Shown here piece by piece: positions 47,992 through 58,872 of a stretch of 64,000 nt of DNA. Numbering within the stretch: position 1 is the first letter of the stretch; every line of letters starts with the position of its first letter. The position numbers and the translations under genes are program-made. The notes beneath the pieces were generated by a model. That model searched no databases. It was not told the origin of the DNA and saw only the letters and a program-made list of their open reading frames with translations. This stretch comes from Dipteronia dyeriana. Taxonomy: Eukaryota > Streptophyta > Magnoliopsida > Sapindales > Sapindaceae. The DNA is taken from NCBI GenBank assembly GCA_032871835.1, contig CM065301.1, forward strand, positions 21,717,291-21,781,290. Direction: 5' to 3'.

Positions 47992-48552
47992 CCCACTGGA
48001 ATGGTCCACCTGATCCTGATCCAGAGTTTACTTCGGGAGATAGGACATGTGGGTGTACCGGGGGGACAGACAAGATTGGTGGACGTCATGGGGAACCATA
48101 TAGGGGGGAGGGAGTTCCGGAGAGTGAGGCTCACCAGCGTACCTGAGATGCAGGGCCTGTTACACGTACAACAGTTCTTTCGTACTTTCTATCGATCGAG
48201 CGACAGCCGTCCCCTTCAACTCCCCTATCGATGGAGTGCCAGTCGTCCTCTCCACATCCCCCATCGATTCAGCAACAGCCGTCCCCTCTACATCTCCCTT
48301 CGATGGAGCGCTATTACCTTCTCCCCCGTCTACCCACTACATCGATCCAACCGCAGAGAAGACAGAGCTTCTCATCGTAGCACACCCTAGAGGGGGAGTT
48401 CGACTCGGGAGGCACATACACAAGCGTAATTGGCGGTTGCTCAGCCCGTACACAGATCCCTACCGGTCGAAGAGGCCGAGGGTAATACCCTAGGTTACGG
48501 TTCACGTTTTTGATCCCCACGGACTAGTGGATGGTGACCAGTTGAAGGCTTA
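47992..48552 (+). pseudogene. MULE gene part 2: linker region
   Basis: The MULE plus-strand gene resumes after copia 2. A Pro/Ser-rich low-complexity stretch of imperfect repeats of about 57 bp lies at 48180-48330. A basic segment (RLGRHIHKRNWRLLSPYTDP) near 48400-48460 follows, then VFDPHGLVDGDQLKAYQ, which reads on into AFKMNINVER after copia 3 (57469). Stops occur, including TAG near 48491. SPYTDP-like linkers sit between DUF1985 and Ulp1 in related MULE proteins. Confidence 0.65.
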
Positions 48553-48557
48553 CCAAG

Positions 48558-49950
48558 TGTAAGTTCCTTGGTTTTTTAATGGCTTATTTCGATTGCCAAA
48601 CCATATTTGGGGATTATAATGTAAGGGTAGTTTAGGTCAGCCTTGCTCGTGACCAAGTTCAAGCTTTAATGGTATATCACTTGCTTAACTTCATAGAAGA
48701 GATTTAGTGCACACACTCACTCCCATGTATGTTTGAATTACATTGAATTAATGCTTAATTGCCTCTATGTGTGTTTTTTTATGTCTATCTCATGCTTGCT
48801 TAGATTGCTTCTTGTTTGATCTATTTTTTGTCCTATTGTCCCTTTGTAACAGGGAAGTGCGCGGGTCATGCACGAGTATCTACTCGTGCAGTGCCTAAGT
48901 TTCGTAAGTTTTTGTTCCCCAGAGTCAGGTCATTGCGTGGATACTTAACCCGCGCATTTCACTGGATGCATTTTTCCATTCCTCAGCTTTAGACCATTGC
49001 GCGGACACATGCGTGCCTTAGTGTGAGTATGCACGGGTAGAGACCCACGCACTATGCCTAGTCTATTTTTTTTTAAACGACATAGTTTCGTTTTGGGGCT
49101 TATATAAATATATCATCTTCTCTCAACTAGTTTTTTTTAGCTTCCAAAAACTATTTTAAGAGTGAGATAAGATTTCCTTAGAGAGAGAAGCTCTAAGAAA
49201 CCATTTTTACTCAACCAAACTTCAACACACCATCATCAAGCATCTTTTAAGCATGAGTCTCTTGTTTGTTCATGACTAGGTATTCTTTATATGCTCTAGA
49301 CTTAATAGTTTCATTACTATGACATGTATACCTAGGTCTTAGCTTTTATTGTAAATTAAATGCATACTTTTGTGTTTAATAGCTTTTATGGCATGCTTAT
49401 TGTGTTGGTTGTTGGTTGAGATCATTGATTAGTGATATCTAGGATTTGCTTTTATTGCCATTATTAACCCTAGATATGCATGAATGTGTTAACCTAGCAT
49501 TTTTACATATAGAATATTCTTGCATATTCACTTAGGTTGCTATTATCTCTTCATTGTTGATTAAACTTGTGGCTAAATGGTTAGTGCACAAGTTTGGTGA
49601 TCCAAAATCACTATAAAAGACCCCGTTGGGTAGAGTAAACTGGTTAGTAACCATGTAAGGTGTGATGGGAGGTCAACCTAGGTTGTAAACTTTCATTCTA
49701 TAGTGGATTTTGAGGGTCGAGTGTAGCGCACTTAACATCCCGTGAATTTTTCCATTTGGAGGGTTTACACGTATAAATTGTGTGTTGTTATTGTTTTATG
49801 CTTGTTTGTTTTTACTCGTATGCTTGGTAGAATGGGGCAGAATTGCTTATATTGATTAATTTGCAAAATTAGTAATCAACCGAATTAAAAACCTATTCAC
49901 CCCCCTCTCCCTCTCTAGGTTTATAGACATACACTTTTAAGGGAATTGCA
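48558..49950 (+). repeat. Copia 3 5' LTR
   Basis: A 1393-bp LTR, TGTAAGTTCC...GGGAATTGCA, with a TATATAAATA box at 49101-49110. It contains about 330 bp (roughly 49065-49425) missing from the 3' LTR. Confidence 0.9.
49101..49110 (+). promoter_or_regulatory. TATA box of copia 3 LTR
   Basis: TATATAAATA within the 5' LTR; the 3' LTR lacks this segment. Confidence 0.6.
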
Positions 49951-49965
49951 ATTGGTATCAGAGCT
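49951..49965 (+). other. Copia 3 primer binding site
   Basis: ATTGGTATCAGAGCT directly after the 5' LTR, matching the initiator Met-tRNA 3' end. Confidence 0.85.
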
Positions 49966-50083
49966 AGTGACTAGATATACTTAGGTGACCCGTGCTCTGT
50001 GTGTATCTTACTTTGTGCATTTTGGTTGTTTGCATTTTGTGTGTTGGATTGCATTTACATTTCATTCATTACCCTCAAACACT

Positions 50084-53000
50084 ATGAGTGGAAAAGGTGG
50101 TAGTCATGAGGGAGCCTCAAGCACAAGACGCCCTTTGCTCAATAGAGTGAATTATGCTTCTTGGAAAGGCAATACGGAATCCTATATTTGCCAAATAGAT
50201 GACCATGCTTGGATGGCTATTGAAGATGGGTACACTCCTCCAACAATGATCACCGAAGAGGGAGATAAAGTTCTTAAGCCTAAATCTCAATGTAGTACAC
50301 AAGAATTTGAGGCATCCAAGTGAAACAACAAGGCCATGCATGCCATCCTTTGTGCCATGATCGATAATCAATACAAGTTGATCCAAACCACTAGGAATGC
50401 AAAAAAGGCTTGGGAGATTCTTCAAACTGCTCATGAAGGCACTGAAGTAGTCAAGGATTACAAGCTCTAAGTTCTCCAAACATAATTTGAAATGATTAGG
50501 ATGGAGGAGGAAGAGTGCTTTAATGACTTCCAAGTGAAGTTGATGGATATTGTAAATCAAAGCAACCAACTAGATGACCCGTACTCAGATAGAAAAATCA
50601 AGCAAAAGATCATGAGGTCACTTCCTAAGATATTTGAATCTAAGGTAACATCACTTGAGGAGAATAGTGATTACAAGAATATGAAGCCTAGTGAAGTGAT
50701 CAGAAGACTTCTAGCTTATGAATCTAGGTGGACTTCTACACCAACACCTCCAAATAAGCAGAAGAGCATTGCATTGAAGACCTCTAAGGTTGAAGAAAAT
50801 AAGAAGGATGACTCAGATGAGGAGATGACCCTCATGATAAAAAGGTTTAAGAAGTTCATGAAGTTTGAGAAGAAAAGATTTGGATCTAAGGGAAAGGAAG
50901 TAAATAATAAGACTCATTTCAAGAAGATGGAGAGATCACAAGAGCATGACTCGAATAAGGGCATTCAATGATATGAATGTAGTGGCTTTGACCACATTGC
51001 TCCGGAATGTGCCAACTTGAAGAAAAAGAAGAAAGGAAAGGTGATGACGGCCACTTAGAGTGACAATAAAGACCTAGAAGAGGAAGAAAAATCTTCGGAT
51101 GATGAAGATCGTGTTGCAAACTTCATAGCCTTTACATTATCTCATAATGGCAAGGAGGTTATAAGTCATATAAAAGATGTAGATGACTCTAGTGATGAGA
51201 GTATCTCATCCAACTCTACGTTCGAAATTGATGAAGAAATGGACTATGTTGACTTCATGAATTTTTTTTAGAGTTATAGATTGAAAAAGAAAAAGGAGAG
51301 TCAAAAGTTGAAAAATGAGAATCTTGAGTTGACTTCCAAGGTGAGTCACTTGAGTGAGAAAGTGAAAAGTGGAAGAGAGTTGGAAGAAAGCTTAAAGGAG
51401 GATCTTAGAGAGGTTAAAGAATTGATTGCCAAGATGACCTTCGGAACCGAAAAGCTTGACAAAATGCTATCACGTGGGAAGAGCCCTAGTGATAAGAGGG
51501 GCTTAGGATATATGGAAGACATGGAAACCACTTCCTTAAAGAAGACTACTTTTGTCAAGAGTGAAGAGTTAAAGAAAATCCAAGGCCCACAACAACCATA
51601 AAAAGGTTTGAAATTGGAGAATCTTCAAAACAAGCTCAAGTCAAAACTCAATCACAACAAACTAGAGTACATCAAATAAGGCCTCAACCTCTAATGATCC
51701 CTTTATATCAACAAAGGACCTTTCAAGCTCAATCAAGAAAGGATGCAATCTTAGCTCAATCACAAAGAAAAGAGTTGACTCAACACCAAAGAACAACTTA
51801 AAGGAGAAGGAAGCCTTCCATGTTTTCACAAGGCTTTGGTATGAATTCTTACTTTACTCCTATTTGTCATTATTATGGTGTTGAGGGCCATATAAGGCCT
51901 AATTGTTTTAAGTATATTAATTTGTGTCATATTGAAAGTATAATTGAGAAAAATATGCTTAGAAGAGACAAAATGCATGCACCTAGGAATTTTAGAGCCA
52001 ATGAACCCAAGGCTCCTAGAAATGACAATGTAGCTACTAGGTGGATTAGAAAAGATGAGTATTTTTGACATGTGTCCCAAATGGCCTTGAAGGCCAAAGC
52101 TTCTGACACTTGGTATCTTGATAGTGGATGTTCTAGGCATATGACCGGAAACAAGAGTTTCTTTGATACTCTTGTTATGGAGAATGGTGGATTTGTCACC
52201 TTTGGTGATGGTTCATATAAAAATGTTTTAGGAAAGGGAAACATATCTATCCCCGGTTTGCCCTCCTTGCCCAATGGTCTTTATGTGGATGGCTTGCAAG
52301 CCAATCTCATTAGCATATCACATTTGAGTGATGAAGGGCTTTCGGTTATGTTTGGCAAAGTTGATTGCTCAATTCTAAAAGAAGATGGACAAGTTTTATT
52401 AAAAGGCAAGAGATCAAGTGACAATTGTTATTGTCTTGATTCCAATGACATCTCTTGTAATTTGTCTAGTTGTGATCAAGTTGAATTGTGGCATCAAAGG
52501 TTAGGTCACATGAATTTCAAAGACTTGAAATTTTTTGAGAGGTTGAATGTAGTGAGAGGCCTTTCTAAGTTTGGGAATAGGATTGAGGGAGTGTGTAAAC
52601 CATGTCGATAAGGGAAACAAACTAAGAGTGTGCATAAAAGGGTAAGTATCTTACCACCAAAGAGCCATTAGAGCTTCTTCACATGGACCTTATGGGTCCC
52701 ATGCAAACCAAGAGTCTTAGTGGTAGGAGATACATTTTTGTATGTGTTGATGATTTTTCTAGATTTACATGGACTTATTTTCTTAGGGAAAAATTTGAAA
52801 CTTTTGAAAAATTTATAATGCTTTGCACAAAAATTCAAAATGAAAAGAATTCTCGCATTAAAAGCATTAAAAGAATTAGGAGTGATCATACTAAAGAATT
52901 TGAAAATGTTTTTTTTGAAAATTATTGTAATAGTGTTGGCATTTCTCATGAGTTTTCAGCTCCTCGAACTCCTCAACAAAATGAGGTTGTAGAGAGGAAG

Positions 53001-55157
53001 AATAGGGTCCTTCAAGATAATCCTGTGTGATGTTGCTTAGCAATAATGTGTCTAGGAATCTTTGGGCTGAAGCTGTGAATACAACTTGTTATATAAGAAG
53101 TAGAGTGCTTCTAATGCCTAACACTAGGCAAACCTTTTATGAATTGTGGAAGGGTAGGAAGCCAAATGATAGCCACTTCCACTCATTTGAAAGAAAATGC
53201 TACATTCTCAATGACCGAGATCAACTTGGCAAGTTTGATGCTAAGAGTGATGATGGGATTTTCATTGGCTATACTCTAAATAGTAAGGCTTAAAGAGTAT
53301 TTAACTTAAAAACCAGAAGTGTCATAGAATCATCCAATGTTGTCATAGATGATTATAAGCCAAAGTTGAGTAGCCATGATGAAGAGGTTATTGTGTCTCA
53401 TGATTTACCTTTAAAAGAGTGTGGTGAGACTTCAAGTGATGTGAAGTTGGATCATAGTGAAGAGAATGATAAACCTTTTGATAGAGATCCATCTTTAGAC
53501 TCTAATGAACCCGTTCCTTGGGTTAAGAGACTCCATGATAAAAGTAATATCATTAGAGATGTTAATGCGGGTGTCAGGACTAGACAACAAATGGCTAATC
53601 AAATTAGTTATTCTTGTTACACCTTTCAAATTAAGCCCAAAAAGATTGATGAAGCCTTGAATGATGAATTTTGGGTTCTTGCCATGCAAGAAGAGTTAAA
53701 CCAATTTGATAGAAATGATGTTTGGACTCTAGTTCCTAAACCTAAGAACTCAAATGTCATAGGCACCAAATGAGTGTTTAGAAAAGTCGGATGAGAAGGG
53801 AAACATTGTGCGCAACAAGGCTAGGCTTGTAGCACAAAGATACTCTCAAATTGAGGGTGTCAACTTTGAGGAGACTTTTGCTTCGGTTGCCCGTCTTGAG
53901 TCTATCAGGCTTATCTTGTCCATATCATGTGTGCACAAATTTAAATTACATCAAATGGATGTTAAGAGTGCCTTCCTAAATGACTTCTTGCAAGAGGAAG
54001 TGTTTGTTGAGCAACCCAAGAGGTTTGTGGATCCACACCACCCCGATCATGTCTATCGCCTCAAGAAGGCTTTATATGGGTTGAAACAAGCTCTATGGGC
54101 TTGGTACGAACGCCTCACTTTTTATCTTGTTGACATTGGCTACTTAAGAGATAGTGTTGACAAGACCTTGTTCATCAAAGATAATAAAGATGAGCTTTTC
54201 ATAGCTCAAATCTATGTTGATGACATTGTTTTTAGTTCCACCAACAAATCTAAAGTCCAACAATTTGTTGATGTCATGTCCAATGAATTTGAGATGAGTC
54301 TTATTGGGGAGCTTAATTACTTTGTAGGTTTGGAAATTAAGCAATTGGATGATGGGATCTTTATACCCCAAGCTAAATATGCCAAGAACCTAGTGAAGAA
54401 ATTTGGCCTTGAGAATGCCAAACATCGTGACACACCTATGAGTACCATGTTGAAACTTAGCAAGGATGATAGTAGGATATGTATGGATCAAAGCCTATAT
54501 CATGGCATGATAGATAGCTTGCTTTACTTAACTGCAAGTAGGCCCGATATAGCCTTTAATGTTGATGTGTGTGCTAGGTACCAAACAAGTCCCAAGGAGT
54601 CTTATCTTTCCTCCGTGAAGAGAATCATTCGTTATGCGAATGAGACATCCAAATATGGGATATGGCACTCTTTTGACACTAATGCTAGTCTAATTGACTT
54701 TAGTGATGCAGATTGGTCAGGTAATTGTGATGATAGGAAGAGTACATCGGACAGTTGCTTCTTTCTAGGAAACAACTTGGTGTCATGGTTTTGTAAGAAG
54801 CAAAACTCCATTTCATTGTCCAAAGCTGAGGCCGAGTATATAACACCTGGGAGTGCTTGTACACAACTCCTATGGATAAAGCAAATGGTTATGGACTACG
54901 GTTTTGATCAAGGTACTCTAACACTCTATTATGATAACATGAGTGCTATAAAGATTTCAAAGAATCATGTCTAACATTTTAGAACCAAGCATATAGACAT
55001 TAGACGTCATTTCATTAAAGAGATAGTTGAGAGAAAATGCATTGCACTTGAACATGTTGGCAATAATGATCAAGTAACGGACTTTTTTACTAAACCCTTA
55101 GACTCAACTAGGTTTAAATCTCTTAGTAAATCTATTGGGATTTGTCATATGTCTTGA
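50084..55157 (+). pseudogene. Copia 3 gag-pol polyprotein remnant
   Basis: Gag starts MSGKGGSHEGAS (50084). Stops occur near 50322 (TGA for Trp), 50467, 50481 and 51057. The knuckle YECSGFDHIAPEC (about 50970) has lost its first Cys to a stop. A coiled-coil segment (KLKNENLELTSKVSHLSEKV) follows at 51281-51600. Protease YLDSGCSRHMTGN (about 52110); GAG-pre-integrase LWHQRLGHMNF (about 52490); integrase 52683-53293 (CVDDFSRFTW, RSDHTKEFE, PRTPQQNEVVERKN). RT 53808-54640 is open with YVDD intact (IYVDDIVFSS, about 54210). RNase H about 54690-55157 has SDADWSGNCDDRKSTS, AEAEYI and YYDNMSA, and ends TDFFTKPLD...CHMS. The 388-codon RT/RNase H frame is the longest intact pol block here. Confidence 0.92.
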
Positions 55158-56390
55158 TGAGTTGTTGGTAAATGACCCCATATGGGGAGCTCAAGCAAAG
55201 AGAGCAAACTTGCATTGCAATAAGAAACAATAATTGTTCAATTTTATGCTCTTTAATTAATTGCTTGAGTATCATGGTTGCATATACTAGTATATGACTT
55301 TTTACTCAATAAGTATGTCTTTGACTTGCTTGAAATCCATGTCTCATATATGTTCAAACATGCATTTTTGGACTAGCAAAATTGGTCGGGAAGTACATTT
55401 GATTGACCCAAAATTTATCTCCGTGTTTAAATGAACATGAGTTTGACATGCTTAAATATTATGCATGAAGTATTTGTGTGCAAATGTGTGTGAATGCAAT
55501 TGACAAGGCTAATCTCAATAAGGACCTTGTGTCTATTTAACTAATAAGGATGTATTATCCAATTTAGTCTTATCTCTCTTCTTAATGGTTGAACAAGACA
55601 ACAACCAATAAGGATTTTATATCCATCCAATCAATAAAGATTCTACATCCATGCCTTGGTTGGTCATTAAGGATTGAAAAGGTCGCTTATTTGTTGTGTT
55701 GAAAGTTTTAATTGCTATATCTTGTTCATTTTTGACAAAAGGGTACAAATAGGTTTGATTTCTCTTGAAAACTCTTTTGATATATGATTTGTCAAATACC
55801 ATGCTTTGAAAGTTAATGTTGCATGTCTTCCATTCAAGGCAATCATTTCACACATCTTTCTAAAATCAAACTTCCTTGCTCTGCTCTCTCACTTAATTAA
55901 ATTGTATAAAGTTATTGTATATGATTATGTATTTAAATTGCAAATATCTCTCTTTGTTAAAATGACCAGGTTTGGGGAATGCTCATTTGCCTATTTTGTG
56001 ACAAAAGGGGGGAGTAGTGTGGATGTAGGGTGAGTTTGTGTTGCGGTTGTGTTGATTAAGCATATGAGGGTAGAAAGTCTTGTTGAGGGGGAGTTAACCC
56101 ATTTAGGGGGAGATTTTGCATTATGCATATTGCTTATCTCTATTATATGCAAATTGCTCATGTTGTTTATTCTCTTGATCACCTTTCATACACTTGTCTT
56201 GGAAAGTGTAGTTACCTTGTTTTGTGATAACCATTCTACAAAGAGATAGAAGATTTGAAGATCTAGCTTTTGGTATCTCTTTGTAATGTAGAATGTGTTT
56301 GTTGACCTTTTGTTTTGTTTTTTGTTGTTGTTGTTGTGAGGATACTTTGTAAGTGAGTGGTTTTGTCACGAAATAGCCAAATGAGGAGAT
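55158..56390 (+). other. Copia 3 3' untranslated region
   Basis: About 1.2 kb between pol stop and 3' LTR with short ORFs only. It ends in a polypurine tract (AAATGAGGAGAT, 56379-56390). Related SIRE elements can carry an env-like ORF here; none is recognisable. Confidence 0.6.
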
Positions 56391-57463
56391 TGTAAGTTCC
56401 TTGGTTTTTGATTGGCTTATTTCAATTGACAAACCACATTTGGGGATTATAATGTAAGGGTAGTTTAGGTCAGCCTCTCGTGACTAAGTTCAAGCTTCAA
56501 AGGTATGTTTGCTTAACTTCATTGAAGAGATTTAGTGCACACACTCACTCCCATGCATGTTTTAATTACATTGCATTAGTGCTTTATTGCCTCTATGTGT
56601 TTTTTTTTTGTGTCTATCTCATGCTTGCTTAGATTGCTTCTTGTTTGTTATGTTTTCTATCCTCTTGACCCTTTGTAACAGGGAAGTGCACGGTTCATGC
56701 GCGGGTATCTACCCGCGCAGTGCCTAAGTTTCATAAGTTTTTGTTCCTCGGTGTCAGGTCATTGCACGGACACTTGTACGGATCATGACCCGCGCATTTC
56801 ACTGGTTGCATTTTCCCATTCCTTAGCTTTAGACCATTGAGCGAACATATGCGCGCCTTAGCGGGAGTATGCGGGGGTAGAGACCCACGCACAAGCCCGC
56901 GTACTATGCCTAGTCTGTTTCTAGTTAATTCTTCTTGCCTTTGCATTTAGAACATTGATATCTAGGATTTACTTTTATTGCCATTATTAATCCTAGAATA
57001 TGCATTTATGTGTTAACCTAGCATTTTTACATATAGAATATTCTTACATATTCACTTAGGTTGTTATTATCTCTTCATTGTTGATTAAGCTTGTGGCTAA
57101 GTGGTTAGTGCACGAGTTTGGTGATCCAAAATCACTATAAAAGACCCATTGGGTAAAGTGAAATGGTTAGTAACCATGTAAGGTATGACGGGAGGTCAAC
57201 TTAGGTTGTAAACTTTCATTCAATAGTGGATTTTGAGGATCGAGTGTGGCGCACTTAATAGCCCGTGGTTTTTCCCATTCGGAGGGTTTCCACCTATAAA
57301 TTACATGTTGCTATTGTTTTATGCTTGTTTGTTTTTACTCACATGCTATGTAGAATGGGGTAGACTTGCTTATATTGATTAATTTACAAAATTAGAAATC
57401 AACCGAATTAAACCTATTCGCCGCCCTCTAAGTTTATAGACATACACTTTTAAGGGAATTTCA
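56391..57463 (+). repeat. Copia 3 3' LTR (internally deleted)
   Basis: A 1073-bp copy of the 5' LTR lacking the block that carries the TATA box. The joint is near 56930-56960 (after GCCTAGTCTGTTTCTAG). Confidence 0.9.
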
Positions 57464-57468
57464 CCAAG

Positions 57469-58658
57469 CTTTCAAGATGAACATAAACGTGGAACGGTAA
57501 GTAAAATTTTATCTATTTTAATGCTAGTATTTTTCTGTTAAATTAAATAATTGTGTAGCTAATGGAAAATTAATGCAGACGTGATGTGGACGTGCTGGAG
57601 CCAGTTGATGGTGGATGGTTCCATCGGATGCTGGCCAACTTCATGGAGTTGGAGGACGAGGTACGTGTGTTAGGCGATTTGCTATTTTATGTTTGTTTTA
57701 GTAATGATACACTCCTAACAGTTTATAACTTGTATATATTCCCAGCATATGGACGCATACCTCCATATTCTTCGGAAGCTTCAACGAGCATTCTCGACGA
57801 TTTACAACCAGAGGATCAACATATTGGATATGCATTTTTTTATAAGTTTTTAATACGTAATGATTACGCATGCATGTAAATTAGTTTGTAAGACATTAAT
57901 AACTTTCTTTCCATCAAATGTTTGTATCGTCATTCCTGGAGCACCAGTACAGGAGAATGATGCCTCGTGATGCTTGCGGGGAGATCACCATAGCGCGATT
58001 AAATGTGCTGAAGTTCTGGTGGAGTGATGATGACCTTACGATGGTTCGTGGTTGTGCCCCGAGTGGAAGTCGTCTGTGGCACGAGGTTGACATGGTAAGT
58101 GTTACTTGGATTGTAATTTTAAAATAAAAATGTCTTTGTATATTCTAACATCTTCTTGTTACGTTTACAAGTCCTGATACCGTGCAACAATGGGCGCCAA
58201 CATTGGCTCGGTGACAGTCGACCTCACCATCGGGAAGATGTTCATACTGAACCCCTATTGAATATTCGGAAACAATAGGTAGCCAAATTGCACTGGCTTT
58301 TACCCTCGATGTTGCATTAAGCCAGGTTTCATACTGCACGATCGGCTGTCCGTGAGACGTTCACTAAGAAGAATAAGCCCTTCTTAGTCAGTGTGGTGTC
58401 CGAAACACGTATCCCCCAACAGAACCAATCGTAAGACATGTTTTTTCATTAACTTTGAGATTGTGTTATTAAAAACCTATTATTTTATTAACGCATGTTA
58501 ATGTGTCCAACAACAGGGGTAATTGTGGTCCTCATACGTTGAGATTGATCGAGTACTTATTGACGGATATGAAAGATTTAGATTGGTCGGAAGTCGATAT
58601 AGGGATCATTCAAGAGAAGATGACTGTTGAGATCTTTTGTAACTCCCTGCCCGTTTAG
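57469..58658 (+). pseudogene. MULE gene part 3: Ulp1-like C48 cysteine protease
   Basis: Exons end or start at GT/AG joints: to 57496 (AFKMNINVER), about 57580-57660 (DVLEPVDGGWFHRMLANFMELEDE), about 57745-57850 (HMDAYLHILRKLQRAF), about 57922-58093 (EHQYRRMMPRDACGEI, LKFWWSDDDLTMV), about 58172-58430 and 58516-58658. Ulp1/SENP-type catalytic motifs are HW (VLIPCNNGRQHWL, about 58175-58210), VDLTIGKM with the Asp (about 58215-58240, needs a frame change), and QQNQ/GNCGPHTLRL with the Cys (about 58425-58545). The ending DWSEVDIGIIQEKM..FCNS is typical of MULE-borne Ulp1. Ulp1 proteases process SUMO; whether MULE versions do is not established. Frameshifts and stops at 58215-58320 disable it. 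Confidence 0.8.
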
Positions 58659-58872
58659 ATTTTTGTAGTAATATTTTTTTTGATATGTACCAATTTTTTT
58701 GTACAAAAACATTCAATTGAAAAATAATTTAATTTTAATTTTTGTTTTTGTTTCAACTGTCTGCAATCACAAGTATAACACAAATTGAAACTCATGTTTA
58801 ATTTAATTTAAGTGAATGAACAAGTCATACGATTACAAATTATCATAGTGTCATCAACCGAAACGCCTCAAT
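58659..58872. other. Convergent intergenic spacer of the MULE
   Basis: An AT-rich gap between the stops of the Ulp1-like gene (plus) and the MURA gene (minus). It is expected to hold both 3' ends; nothing else seen. Confidence 0.5.

Larger units (their letters stand above)
48558..57463 (+). mobile_element. Ty1/copia retrotransposon 3, SIRE-like, nested in the MULE
   Basis: LTRs 48558-49950 and 56391-57463 with a perfect CCAAG target duplication (48553-48557, 57464-57468). The MULE exon reads through when the insert is ignored. Gag with a zinc-knuckle remnant and a long coiled-coil segment, large LTRs and pol sequence suggest the SIRE/Maximus lineage. No env-like ORF is convincing in 55158-56390. 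Confidence 0.9.

Noticed and set aside
55617..56432. Possible env-like ORF of the SIRE-like element
   Set aside because: Only short scattered ORFs on both strands, with no signal peptide plus transmembrane and coiled-coil pattern.
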